Source of the DNA: Mesorhizobium norvegicum
Lineage (GTDB): Bacteria > Pseudomonadota > Alphaproteobacteria > Rhizobiales > Rhizobiaceae
DNA length: 64,000 bases
Assembly: GCF_004919685.1 (NCBI RefSeq)
Contig: NZ_SMYZ01000021.1
Coordinates: forward strand, 131,203-195,202
Reading direction: 5' to 3'
The translations under genes and the position numbers were made by a program. Numbering within the stretch: position 1 is the first letter of the stretch; every line of letters begins with the position of its first letter. Below the pieces are notes generated by a model that was given only the letters and a program-made list of their open reading frames with translations, did not search any database and was not told the origin of the DNA. Of the stretch, positions 45,627-57,308 are shown piece by piece.

Positions 45627-45634
<8 letters not shown>
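44858..45634 (-). CDS. Enoyl-CoA hydratase/isomerase family protein
   Basis: A 258-residue crotonase-fold protein. It opens LVTFEQDGAIGIVTLRRPEK, has the oxyanion-hole motifs GEGKGFCAGGDVEAWAQ and SGHALGGGLELAVACDFR, and the acidic residue region LGFPETSIGVVPGWSGTQRA. It acts on an acyl-CoA: hydration, isomerisation or retro-Claisen cleavage. The start at 45634 overlaps the CoA-transferase stop by 8 bases (ATGGCTGA), so translation is coupled to that gene. Confidence 0.87.
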
Positions 45635-49296
<3,662 letters not shown>

Positions 49297-49340
49297 CCAG
49301 ATGCATCCTCCCAACTTCATGGTTTCATGGTCAAAGTTTA

Positions 49341-49354
49341 TTGGAACGTTCTAA
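49341..49354. promoter_or_regulatory. LacI-type operator, minus-strand side
   Basis: ttggaacgttctaa, a near-palindrome centred on CG, the classic LacI-family operator layout. It is 45 bases upstream of the lacI-like start and matches the second site in 11 of 12 core positions. Confidence 0.7.
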
Positions 49355-49504
49355 TCATCGGTTCGATCCTGAGTCAATCAGGATTTTTTCTCGACTTGAA
49401 AGATCGATTGTCCGTACTCAAATGGCATGGCCTTCAAGGCTTTCCCTGTTGCGATGCAGCATTTGCCTATGAATGAACTCTGAATCTTAAAGGTTCTTGA
49501 TTTA

Positions 49505-49518
49505 TTGGAACGTTCCAT
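49505..49518. promoter_or_regulatory. LacI-type operator, DUF993 side
   Basis: ttggaacgttccat contains TGGAACGTTCCA (49506-49517), a perfect 12-bp palindrome centred on CG. It lies about 30 bases before the DUF993 gene start and 164 bases from the other site, suitable for looping between the two promoters. Confidence 0.75.
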
Positions 49519-49545
49519 TTATAGGCGCGGCAAAGGGAGAGATCG

Positions 49546-50700
49546 ATGGACATTTCCTTGCCTGGTGAGGATGGCCGCAGCGCCCGCTACGCGCTTGCCG
49601 GCCAGCCGGTGCGGCCGGTGATCGGCGCGCGGTTTTCGCGCATCGCCTATGCCGCCGCACACGTCGTTGCCGATCCGCTTGCGATGACCGATCCGTGGTC
49701 CAGGCCGGTGGTCGACTGGGACAGGACGATGGCGTTCCGTCACCATCTGTGGCGGCTCGGCTTCCGCATCGCCGAGGCGATGGACACGTCGCAGCGCGGC
49801 ATGGGTTTCGACTGGGCCAATGCACAGGAACTGATCCGCCGCTCGATCGCCGAGGCGCGTACCGTCGATGGCGCCGACCTCGCTTCGGGCGCCGGGACAG
49901 ACCATCTGGCGCCGAGCGCCGCCAAGACAATCGACGACGTCATCAAGGCCTATGAGGAGCAGTTCGTTTTCATCGAAGGGCTCGGCGGCAAGGCGATCAT
50001 GATGGCCAGCCGAGCCTTGGCAACGGTGGCCAAAGGTCCGGACGACTATATCAGTGTCTACGACCGTATTCTGAGCCAGGCCTCCGGCAAGGTCATCCTG
50101 CACTGGCTGGGCGACATGTTCGATCCGGCGCTCAGGGGTTATTGGGGCAGCAGCGACTTCGAGGCCGCGCTCGATACAGTGGTTGCCATCATCGAACGCC
50201 ACGCCGGCAAGGTTGAGGGGATAAAAATCTCGCTGCTCGATGCCGGCAAGGAGGTTGCGCTGAGGAACCGCCTGCCGGACGGCGTCGTCATGTTTACCGG
50301 CGACGACTTCAACTATCCCGAACTGATCGCCGGCGACGAGAAAAGGCATTCGCATGCGCTGCTCGGCATTTTCGACGCGATAGCGCCGGTCGCCAACGCA
50401 GCACTGGCGAAACTGGCGGAGGGGGACCGCGCCGGCTATAACGTGTTGATGGCGCCGACCGTGCCGCTATCGCGAAAAATCTTCGAGGCGCCGACCGAAT
50501 ACTACAAGGCCGGCATCGTCTTCATGGCCTGGCTGAACGGTCATCAGGACCATTTTGCGATGGTCGGCGGCATGCAGTCGGCGCGCGGTATCCGTCACTA
50601 CGCCGATGTGTTCCGCCTTGCCGACCAGGCCGGATTACTGGCCGATCCGGAACTGGCGGTTGCCAGGATGAAGAGTCTTTGCGCCGTCGCGGGCGTTTGA
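49546..50700 (+). CDS. DUF993-family aldolase-like protein
   Basis: A 384-residue protein of the DUF993 family, which has a dihydrodipicolinate-synthase/class I aldolase-like TIM-barrel plan. Visible blocks are DISLPGEDGRSARYALAG, FDWANAQELIRRSIAEAR, ILHWLGDMFDPALRGYWG and GIKISLLDAGKEVALRNRL, in which the Lys of KISLLD is the probable Schiff-base residue by analogy. I infer cleavage or dehydration of an oxidised sugar acid. It is divergent from the LacI regulator, with a palindromic operator just before its start. It stands alone on its strand, followed by a convergent gene. Confidence 0.82.
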   Translation: MDISLPGEDGRSARYALAGQPVRPVIGARFSRIAYAAAHVVADPLAMTDPWSRPVVDWDRTMAFRHHLWRLGFRIAEAMDTSQRGMGFDWANAQELIRRSIAEARTVDGADLASGAGTDHLAPSAAKTIDDVIKAYEEQFVFIEGLGGKAIMMASRALATVAKGPDDYISVYDRILSQASGKVILHWLGDMFDPALRGYWGSSDFEAALDTVVAIIERHAGKVEGIKISLLDAGKEVALRNRLPDGVVMFTGDDFNYPELIAGDEKRHSHALLGIFDAIAPVANAALAKLAEGDRAGYNVLMAPTVPLSRKIFEAPTEYYKAGIVFMAWLNGHQDHFAMVGGMQSARGIRHYADVFRLADQAGLLADPELAVARMKSLCAVAGV

Positions 50701-50736
50701 GCTGGAGGGGTTCCCTCGCAGATCTACGTCCCGGCT

Positions 50737-53007
50737 CTAGCGCCGTCGCCACAGCCAAAAAGGCGCGATCGCCTCATCTGGGTGAAAAATGGGCTTGGCC
50801 GACCTCCTCAGGTCGGCAGGTGGCATCCCCGCGGGGTCATGGTTCGCCAGGTCGAGAAGCAGCGGCCAAAGCCGATCCGGATCGACAGTTTCGGTGGACA
50901 TCGTGTGTGGCTTGTTCTCGTGGGCAACAAGCCAGTGCAGTGCCTGAACCAGCCCCAGTCCCTCGGCGGTCCGGTGCTGCCAGAGATTGTCGCCGACCGA
51001 AGACAGGACACGGGCCAGCGACGTCCAGCCTTGCAGGGTAAACATGGCGTAGTGCCTGGGGCGCGTGCGGGACAGTTCCCTGGGCAATGAGCCGTCGGCC
51101 GCGACCTGGGCCGCGAATCTCTCCCGAGCATAAAGGCCGACCTTGGCCAGCGTGGCGCTGTCGCCAAGAAATGTGGCGATCGATGCCCGCTGCAAATCGT
51201 AAAACGTCCCTTGGTTGCTGTTGCTGTTGAAGGCGGTCGCGGCTGCCGGCGCGGTGTCCAGCCATTCGCAGTAGCAACCGAGCCATGCTCTGAACGCCTC
51301 GCGATCCTCGTCGCCCAGCACTCCTGTTCGCTCGATCAGGCGCACGGCATCCAGGAAGAAATAGAAATCCTTCAGTTCGATGATGCCGTAGCCGGACCCT
51401 TCATTGCTGTCGTGGCCCGACCGCACCTGCGCATAACGCAAATGCGGGTTCATTCTTGTCCTGGGATCGACAAACCATGCGCGGATGAGCTTCGCGGCAT
51501 GGGCGGCATAATGATGTCCGCCAAGCACAATTGCGGCCAGCGCAAGCACGGTTGTGTCGTCGAAGACGCGCTGCAAGCGCGTGCGATCGTAGGTTTCGCT
51601 TCCTGCTTCATACAATGCCGTGCCGGGCACGCGTTCGCCATCGCGCTGAACATAGGGCAGGCCATCGGGTCTGTCGGGGTCGGGCCACCAATAAGGCGCT
51701 GGATGAAAATAGTCCTGGGGGTCTCCGCTGGGGGCCAGGCCAGTCTTGTCGAGCACGCTGAACGGACCCCGGGTGAGCGCTTGTCCGGCCGCGGCTTCGA
51801 GATGGCGCAGGATGGGCGCATCCTTTACCGCGTGGGCCAGGGCGTCTTCGTCATAAAAAGTCAGGCGGGAGGTATCAAGCCGAGCGGCGACCGCCCTGGC
51901 GTCGCATTGATCGACCATATCGACGATCGCCTGATCGCGGCTGACCAGGCGCGCGACGAAGCCGGCCTTGCCGATCTCCAGATGCGAGCGCCCTGAATCC
52001 AGACGCGCCACCCAGCCCACCTTCTGGAACAGCCCGGCATCCACTGCCCGGGCCGGGCGCGGAAAGTCCCAGGCGTCGTCGCGGTAGCGATCCCAGGAGC
52101 CGGGAACTCCCAACCTCCACAGCATCTCGATTTTTGGCCGCCTTCCGTAGCCATAGTTTTCGTCGAACAGCTGCGTGGTGTCGGCTCGAAATATGATCTG
52201 CGGCTCTTCCTCGGCCGGCGGCTGGAAACCCTGGTCCAGCAGAAGCGCGTTGTCGACAATGCGCGCCATGGGCACCACGGCGTAGGGAAGGTGCGGGTTT
52301 TTCTCGATCGCAGACCCTATCCGCTGGAACGCAGACCCTGTCAGGTAGCAATTCCCGTCCCAAGGCATCAGCCATTTTGCCCGGTCACGGGCAATCGCGA
52401 GCGCGGCGTTGCGAGCTCCATTGTTGTTCATCACATAGAGGTTCTTGCCGCGGCGAATGTGCGTTTCGTAACGCGCGGACTGTGCTCCGCTCGCCCGGCC
52501 TTGCTGCGAGAATCTGATCTCGCTGGCAGCTACCTGATCAAGATCCCAGGGCGTCTTCCGGTACGCATCGAGCTCGAAAGGGATTCTGTGAAAATTCTGG
52601 CGGCGGCTTTCGAGCAGGCCGATGATCCGGGCTTCCTCGTCGGTGTCGACTATCCGGTTGACGATCCAGAATTTTTCGCATCCCTCAAAGGCCGGTTCGT
52701 TGTCCAGGATGAACAGCAAATTGTCGAATGACTGGCCCTTGCGGTGTCGCGGTTCCAGATCGTTGCCGATGATCCGGACGAGCATGAAGGTGTCGGCAAT
52801 CTGCGAGATCGGCGAAGCTGTGTAAGTCTCGCGGGCGGCCTCGATCCGCTTGCCGAGGCCGCGTCGGTATTCAGCGTTCTGCTTTGCCGAAATGAGCGCG
52901 TTGCTCAATGTCGACCACGGCGATTGCAATTGCGTGCGCACACGGTTCAGTTCGCGATGTAGCTTCGGCCAGGACGATAGCTTTGCCCTTCCGGACCGTG
53001 AACTCAT
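50737..53007 (-). CDS. Glycosyltransferase-like / alginate-lyase-like fusion protein
   Basis: A 756-residue protein with two unlike halves. Residues about 75-330 look like a GT-A glycosyltransferase: MLVRIIGNDLEPRH, WIVNRIVDTDEEA, MNNNGARNAALAIARD and WLMPWDGNCYLTG, whose Asp would hold the metal. Residues about 395-756 match the alginate lyase family (PF05426): YFHPAPYWWPDPDRPDGLPY, NPHLRYAQVRSGHD, GYGIIELKDFYFF. The usual NNH segment reads NSNQGTFYDLQ, so the catalytic His appears replaced by Gln (codon at 51211-51213). No signal peptide is seen, so the lyase half may be cytoplasmic and non-catalytic. It is a single gene. Confidence 0.7.
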   Translation of the reverse strand: MSSRSGRAKLSSWPKLHRELNRVRTQLQSPWSTLSNALISAKQNAEYRRGLGKRIEAARETYTASPISQIADTFMLVRIIGNDLEPRHRKGQSFDNLLFILDNEPAFEGCEKFWIVNRIVDTDEEARIIGLLESRRQNFHRIPFELDAYRKTPWDLDQVAASEIRFSQQGRASGAQSARYETHIRRGKNLYVMNNNGARNAALAIARDRAKWLMPWDGNCYLTGSAFQRIGSAIEKNPHLPYAVVPMARIVDNALLLDQGFQPPAEEEPQIIFRADTTQLFDENYGYGRRPKIEMLWRLGVPGSWDRYRDDAWDFPRPARAVDAGLFQKVGWVARLDSGRSHLEIGKAGFVARLVSRDQAIVDMVDQCDARAVAARLDTSRLTFYDEDALAHAVKDAPILRHLEAAAGQALTRGPFSVLDKTGLAPSGDPQDYFHPAPYWWPDPDRPDGLPYVQRDGERVPGTALYEAGSETYDRTRLQRVFDDTTVLALAAIVLGGHHYAAHAAKLIRAWFVDPRTRMNPHLRYAQVRSGHDSNEGSGYGIIELKDFYFFLDAVRLIERTGVLGDEDREAFRAWLGCYCEWLDTAPAAATAFNSNSNQGTFYDLQRASIATFLGDSATLAKVGLYARERFAAQVAADGSLPRELSRTRPRHYAMFTLQGWTSLARVLSSVGDNLWQHRTAEGLGLVQALHWLVAHENKPHTMSTETVDPDRLWPLLLDLANHDPAGMPPADLRRSAKPIFHPDEAIAPFWLWRRR

Positions 53008-53422
53008 GACGGCACGCTGGGAGACCGGATTCCGATCGCCGCCTCGGGGACGCGCGCAGTTTCGTCAACCATTCCGATTTCGGTGCTGGACCATTTCTGA
53101 TCGTGGGGTGACCGAGCCCTGCGTTGTCCAACGCGATCAATCATGGAAAACGTCTCTCGCATGTAACGTTGCGAATGTCCTGCTTACGGTTTCACGGCAT
53201 CGGTGATGGCAGGTTGCCAGGCAACGCCGACAAGACAATGCGATAAATCAAATCCGAAAACCACATAGCATGGCAAATGCCGCAGCATCGGCGATGCGCC
53301 TTCTCGCGAAGCCAAGCTCGCAAAAGATTTCGCCGGTGATCGCAATTTTTCTTTTGAACCAATTTCTCCCGAGGCGCGACGAAGCGGTGTGTCCAAACAC
53401 GGTCCATCAAGGAGAACGTCTC
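53008..53422. other. Intergenic region with no recognised gene
   Basis: About 415 bases between the fusion gene and a small lipoprotein gene. Open frames on both strands have no signature. It must hold the promoters of both flanking genes. A GTTGCCAGGCAAC palindrome near 53212 and AAGGAG just before the lipoprotein start are the only notable points. Confidence 0.4.
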
Positions 53423-53625
53423 ATGTTTACTGTTTCAAGAAACGTCCTTTTGGCCGCCATCGCCGTTTCGATGCTGGCCGGCTGCAAGACAACCGCTCCC
53501 AGGGAATGCGACAGGCTGGCGTAACCTACAACGGCAAATGCTGCGGTATCGGCCAGCCTTGCCGCGAAGGCAAGGGCGGCACGCCGGACAGGCCGGGAAA
53601 TACACCCGATCCAGAACCGCAATGA
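53423..53625 (+). pseudogene. Small lipoprotein, apparently frameshifted
   Basis: The reading frame opens MFTVSRNVLLAAIAVSMLAG followed by CKTT, a lipobox (MLAG-C) for a lipoprotein signal peptide, and stops after 33 residues. The next frame continues as GVTYNGKCCGIGQPCREGKG to a stop at 53623-53625, with a run of cysteines like the first part. A one-base deletion (or two-base insertion) around 53503-53522 would join them into a ~67-residue cysteine-rich lipoprotein. AAGGAG sits at good distance before the ATG. A sequencing error would look the same. Confidence 0.5.
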
Positions 53626-53778
53626 TCTGATCGACTGCGGCCCGTTCCGGTCAACGCCGGGACGGGCGCGTTGCGCTCGAAAACCTGGCCAATGTCCAGC
53701 TTCCCTTGGGAGCGACCGAAATCGTCCAGCTCTGGCGAGCCGGCCAGGATGTCGATCTAAGTCTGATCGTCTGGATTT

Positions 53779-53838
53779 GGATGGTGGGCGTGACAGGGAT
53801 TGAACCTGTGACCCCTGCAATGTCAATGCAGTGCTCTC
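53779..53838. repeat. attL: partial tRNA-Val copy, left island end
   Basis: 60 bases identical to 59526-59585. They equal the 3' part of tRNA-Val (anticodon arm, variable loop, T arm, acceptor and CCA) and break off before the D arm, where the sequence changes. This is the left direct repeat of the island. Confidence 0.88.
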
Positions 53839-54385
53839 TCTGATTTTGTTGCGAAAAACCCGCCAACCTAAGGTGAACAGAGCAAAAACATTCAAACATA
53901 TCTGTGCCGTATCTGTGCCAAGCAGGCTGGCAGACGGACCCCACTTGCGGTACGAGCTAAATTCCGAGAGCATCCCCGGATGACCCGCTTATCCATCGCC
54001 CATGAGCTTGAGAGCGCGGCGCTGGCTGAGGCTGCGGAAATAAAAGAAATATGTCGGGTCCGCTGCCGGGGAGACAGCGGACTCAAACTGGGGCCGAGGG
54101 GGGCAAGGCCCTTTATGATCCCTATGCGGGGATCATGGCGATAACACCGGGGCGGGTACAAACGTTCCGTCGGCTGAAAGATATATCCGGCTGCTTGTCG
54201 GCGCCTGCCGCTCAACTGCCCGACGGCGAAACCGGCATCATCGAAAACAAGGAAATGTAGGCGCGATTGCGGAGTGTATCGTTTTACACAATCCTGAATT
54301 GCTGGACTCGCGCGTTGCGCCGGCAGTTAATTTCTGCGTCAGGCCAAAAAAGGGGAAAAGGCCGCGAACTGGGAGGATGTAGTCC
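53839..54385. other. Left end of the island, no firm gene
   Basis: About 550 bases. Two integrase-arm-like repeats are at 53901-53920. A possible 69-codon frame at 54051-54260 (starting MSGPLPGRQRTQ) has no clear ribosome site and no family match, so I do not call it. Confidence 0.4.
53901..53920 (+). other. Paired TCTGTGCC repeats, left end
   Basis: TCTGTGCC occurs at 53901 and 53912 (11-bp spacing), 63 bp inside the left repeat. The same pair with the same spacing is at 59474-59493, 33 bp inside the right repeat. Shared placement suggests integrase or excisionase arm sites. Confidence 0.5.
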
Positions 54386-54589
54386 ATGAATTATGATTTT
54401 GGCATTGCCATTCGATCTGACGATCAGCCTTACGAGGTTACCTCTTTCGCCAAAAAGCATGGCCTGACGATACCGGCTGCGGACGCGGTTCTTTTCGCCA
54501 AAGGCCCGTCTCGGACGGCATGCGATGCCGCCGCATTGGCTTTCCTCTGCGCAGTCGCCGCATACGCCAAGAAACAATCGGTGCGCTAG
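54386..54589 (+). CDS. Small hypothetical protein
   Basis: A 67-residue protein with a strong ribosome site (GGGAGGA about 8 bases before the ATG). Sequence includes VTSFAKKHGLTIPAADAVLF then AKGPSRTACDAAALAF, with an amphipathic, helical look. It slightly recalls short DUF3606-type proteins with a KHGL segment, but I cannot assign a family. No signal peptide or membrane segment is clear. It is the first likely gene inside the island. Confidence 0.5.
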   Translation: MNYDFGIAIRSDDQPYEVTSFAKKHGLTIPAADAVLFAKGPSRTACDAAALAFLCAVAAYAKKQSVR

Positions 54590-54836
54590 CCTTCGTCACG
54601 AAAATCCTGCAGCTAGGTATGGCGAACGTCTTCCTCGCCACGCATCACGCCATGATCTCACCAAGCGGCTCTAGTTGGCTGGAGATGGACGCATGACAAC
54701 CAACCGCAAAAAGGGGTCATCGGCGACATCGATAACCATTCAGACGCGGGTCTGGATGATGACCTCTGGCAGTCAAGCCCCGTCCGCGTTAAAATGGGAC
54801 AGGGGGACATTCACAAACCCAGCAAGGGAGTCCGCC

Positions 54837-55259
54837 ATGAAAGTCAAAGACGCAATGCATAAGGGTGTCGACTGGGTCAGCCCCGAAACCGCTGTCACCG
54901 AACTGGCGAAAATGATGCAAGCCCAGGATATCGGGTCGATTCCCATCGGAGAGAACGACCGACTGATCGGAATGGTGACCGACCGCGATATTGTCTGCAA
55001 AGGACTGGTGGACGATGGTTTCGACGGCCGCACCGCAACGGCGCGCGATGTCATGACGACCGGCATTCACTGCTGCCGCGAAGACGACGATCTGGCCAAG
55101 GCCGTACAGCACATGGAAGAACTGAAAATCCGCAGGTTGCCGGTGATCAACAAGAATATGCGGATGGTCGGCATCCTTAGCGTCGGCGACGTCAGTCAGT
55201 CGGCACCGAGGGAAATGGTGTCCGAATACGTCAAGAGCGTTTCCGCCCATCACCACTGA
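54837..55259 (+). CDS. Two-CBS-domain protein
   Basis: A 140-residue protein made of two CBS domains: MKVKDAMHKGVDWVSPETAV, IGSIPIGENDRLIGMVTDRD then RDVMTTGIHCCREDDDLAKA, RRLPVINKNMRMVGILSVGD. CBS pairs bind adenine nucleotides and sense energy or ionic state. There is no attached enzyme domain, so it acts alone or with a partner in trans. ATG 54837 follows GGGAG at good distance. An open frame upstream in the same phase lacks homology. It lies in the island beside a cytochrome c gene. Confidence 0.88.
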   Translation: MKVKDAMHKGVDWVSPETAVTELAKMMQAQDIGSIPIGENDRLIGMVTDRDIVCKGLVDDGFDGRTATARDVMTTGIHCCREDDDLAKAVQHMEELKIRRLPVINKNMRMVGILSVGDVSQSAPREMVSEYVKSVSAHHH

Positions 55260-55484
55260 AGGGCGGCCCGCCCGTGCCGCCGCTCTGGCCACAGCGCGCC
55301 GGCAGAGATGTCCGGTCATAGAGGCCGACGCCGACACTTCATGCTACGCGGTCCCGCCATCGCTTCACCGAAACGCGCGCTGGCGGGCCCCCTGGGGGGC
55401 ACGTCAGTTTGAAATTTGCCCGCCTTGACGATGCCCGTCGATCATTCGCGTATGATGGGCGGCAATCAATCAGGGGGAGCGAAT

Positions 55485-55964
55485 ATGCGAACAATCGATC
55501 TTTGTGCGGTCGTCGCTCTGTGCATCGTGCCATCCAGTCTACTGGCGGCCGACGAGGTTTCCGTCGAACGCGGTTTGTATATTTCGATCATCGGCGGCTG
55601 CCATTTCTGCCATACGGAAGGGTACCGTGAAGCCGAGGGGAAAATCGATACGGAGAAAGCGTTGAAGGGCTCTTCCGTGGGCTGGCGGGGTCCCTGGGGC
55701 ACGACCTATGCATCAAATCTAAGGGAATCGGCAAGGTCATATACGGAGGACAAATGGGTAGACTACCTCAAGAACAGGTTCACAATGCCGCCAATGCCTT
55801 GGTACCAAGTCCAGGCTATGGCCGAGAGCGACATGCGTTCGCTGTATCTTTATATCAAATCGCTCGGCGCGCCCGGTGAGTCGGCGCCGCGTTATCGGAC
55901 CATTGGCAAGGAGCCGAGGACACCTTACGTCACACTAGCGCCATCTCAGACGCCGAAGAAGTAA
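55485..55964 (+). CDS. Cytochrome c family protein
   Basis: A 159-residue exported protein. The signal peptide is MRTIDLCAVVALCIVPSSLL followed by AADEV, and the mature part soon has the haem c motif CHFCH (in GGCHFCHTEGYREAE). A possible Met ligand lies in RFTMPPMPWYQVQAMAESDM, the pattern of gluconate/alcohol dehydrogenase cytochrome subunits and diheme families. Haem attachment would be in the periplasm. GGGGGAGC before the ATG is a strong ribosome site. It is a single-haem protein, and its electron partner is not encoded in the island. Confidence 0.8.
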   Translation: MRTIDLCAVVALCIVPSSLLAADEVSVERGLYISIIGGCHFCHTEGYREAEGKIDTEKALKGSSVGWRGPWGTTYASNLRESARSYTEDKWVDYLKNRFTMPPMPWYQVQAMAESDMRSLYLYIKSLGAPGESAPRYRTIGKEPRTPYVTLAPSQTPKK

Positions 55965-56125
55965 CGACCTATTTCTTCGGCTTGGGCGTGATCTCCTCGA
56001 TCCGCACCTTTGTCGCCGATCTCTTTCGCCATGGCCAACGCCTTGGCCTTGGTGGTCAGCACGGTGCGCCAATGCGGCTTCTCGAACACGCTCACGACGT
56101 AAGTTGTCGCCGGCTTGTCGGTCAT
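55946..56125 (-). CDS. Small hypothetical protein, possible frameshift near the end
   Basis: The frame starts MTDKPATTYVVSVFEKPHWR and continues TVLTTKAKALAMAKEIGDK. After GDK the frame reads GADRGDHAQAEEIGRYFFGV, but the adjacent frame reads VRIEEITPKPKK then stop (at about 55971), which looks more like a natural end. A one-base change near 56005-56015 would switch between them. No family is known to me. It overlaps the 3' end of the cytochrome gene by 19 bases if the longer form is real. Confidence 0.4.
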   Translation of the reverse strand: MTDKPATTYVVSVFEKPHWRTVLTTKAKALAMAKEIGDKGADRGDHAQAEEIGRYFFGV

Positions 56126-56161
56126 TCTTCCGGCCTTGGAGAGTGACTTAATCGCGGGGAA

Positions 56162-56203
56162 TGGCCGGTGCGGATGCTTGGGTGAAGCGCGCCGCACCGG
56201 CCA
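56162..56203. terminator. Strong hairpin between two minus-strand genes
   Basis: TGGCCGGTGCGG (56162-56173) pairs perfectly with CCGCACCGGCCA (56192-56203), with an inner GCTT/AAGC stem. It lies downstream of the minus-strand membrane peptide gene. No T-run follows on either strand, so it may be a processing or 3'-protection hairpin. Confidence 0.5.
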
Positions 56204-56315
56204 CTGCGATAGAGGGAAAAACCCCCGCGCTGATAAGTTTATACTGTATTGGCAGTCACGCAATTAAGACTGAAGTCCTTGGTTTGGCGGCCCTAAAGAC
56301 CCGTTTAGCGGTGCG

Positions 56316-56594
56316 TCAGCCTTTCTTTATCGCCTGTCTCCCCGCATTAGCTGCCTCCGACCGACCGGCTATTCGTTGGCTTTCGGGAGTAGTCTCCTCC
56401 GCCTGCTGTTCGATGTTTTTTCGTCGCCCATAGACAAGCCTAAATACGAGCGCGAAATACCCGACCTGCAACAAAACAGCGGCGATGACGCCGCAGACTA
56501 CACCCTTCCCGATGGACCCCGTGTCGAGATAGGCCCAAGCCGCGACGACGACAGACGTCGCCAGCATTCCCACTAGAAACTGCGGAAAATACAT
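56316..56594 (-). CDS. Exopolysaccharide production repressor-like membrane peptide
   Basis: A 92-residue protein starting MYFPQFLVGMLATSVVVAAW, with two hydrophobic helices (about 5-25 and 32-55; the second GKGVVCGVIAAVLLQVGYFA) and a charged cytoplasmic-looking tail. The layout and the MYxPxFL opening with LLQVGYF match the ExoX/PsiA-like family that lowers exopolysaccharide output in rhizobia at the inner membrane. ATG 56594 is used. Its place in a mobile island is notable because such genes can alter symbiosis. Assignment rests on short motifs. Confidence 0.6.
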   Translation of the reverse strand: MYFPQFLVGMLATSVVVAAWAYLDTGSIGKGVVCGVIAAVLLQVGYFALVFRLVYGRRKNIEQQAEETTPESQRIAGRSEAANAGRQAIKKG

Positions 56595-56919
56595 TGCCCC
56601 AACCCACTTCCCGTTCCCCAACGGACCCCCCCCTGCAAAATCTCATTATTTTAGCAAGTGCGCAAGTATCGCAGTCCGGGCCGCTTGCGCAGAGGTAATC
56701 TCCTTGAGCAAGACAAGCACGAGGAGGCCCGCCGCCCCATTTGCGAAGCGACGGAACCTCACCCCAACCCCGTATCTGTCAATGCAATTGCGGTGCCAGA
56801 CCTATTGACCCGTTATGGGGCACATGGGCCTTTGCGATCGAAAGTCGGTTTCCAGTCGCGATTGCGCTCTCTCTGGTGGCCTTAACCTTTACTCAATGTG
56901 CCTAATTTAGCGTATTCTA
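56595..56919. other. Island spacer, nothing recognised
   Basis: About 325 bases with lower GC than the flanks in parts and no supported gene, repeat or RNA. Confidence 0.4.
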
Positions 56920-57051
56920 ATGCGTTTCTCGATTCTGCTTTTTGGCTGGGCAGCATTCTTCGGTTGGGACTTCGCCGCTAACCAAGGCGAATTCACCATT
57001 GGCATCGGTATGCGAGTTGCCCACCTAATCCATGTATCCGGGCTTATGTGA
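56920..57051 (+). CDS. Tiny hydrophobic peptide
   Basis: A 43-codon frame: MRFSILLFGWAAFFGWDFAA then NQGEFTIGIGMRVAHLIHVS and a stop at 57049-57051. It has one membrane-type segment (about 4-20) and a short tail. Small proteins of this look occur in rhizobia, but I have no family name. There is no strong ribosome site just before the ATG, so expression is uncertain. Confidence 0.4.
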   Translation: MRFSILLFGWAAFFGWDFAANQGEFTIGIGMRVAHLIHVSGLM

Positions 57052-57091
57052 CGATAGTTCGAGCCGGTGACGGCTGCTCTGAGGTTCTAGC

Positions 57092-57127
57092 AATAAAACC
57101 CGCCGCCCCATTCACGGCAGCGGCGGG
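57092..57127 (-). terminator. Rho-independent-type terminator, minus strand
   Basis: On the minus strand, CCCGCCGC (complement of 57120-57127) and GCGGCGGG (complement of 57099-57106) form an 8-bp stem, then TTTTATT (57092-57098). It follows the secreted nuclease gene by about 180 bases and is its probable terminator. Confidence 0.65.
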
Positions 57128-57308
57128 CGTCCCTAGGGATAAACGGGAGTTGCGGGGGTGTTGGCGACCCCTGCCGCTGAAGAAACTATTAGAAGTCGCT
57201 AATGTTCTATCGAGCCCGGTTTCCCCTGACGGACCTTTAGGCACGGCGGTTGCGCCGGGTAAGGCTCAGGAACTATGAGTGAAAGCGCATTGCGGCGCGC
57301 GCCGGCAG

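Noticed and set aside
53651..53944. Minus-strand frame containing CIDIAGVTGSIPVTPT, also seen near 59560
   Set aside because: It is the translated antisense of the tRNA-Val repeat, not a protein domain shared by two genes.
53980..54147. Short frame starting MTRLSIAHELESAAL
   Set aside because: Weak start context and no family; left as part of the uncharacterised left end of the island.
54051..54260. 69-codon frame starting MSGPLPGRQRTQ in the island
   Set aside because: No ribosome site, no recognisable family and composition like non-coding frames nearby.
56658..56885. Frame starting MRKYRSPGRLRRGN in the island
   Set aside because: No ribosome site, no signature; treated as spacer.
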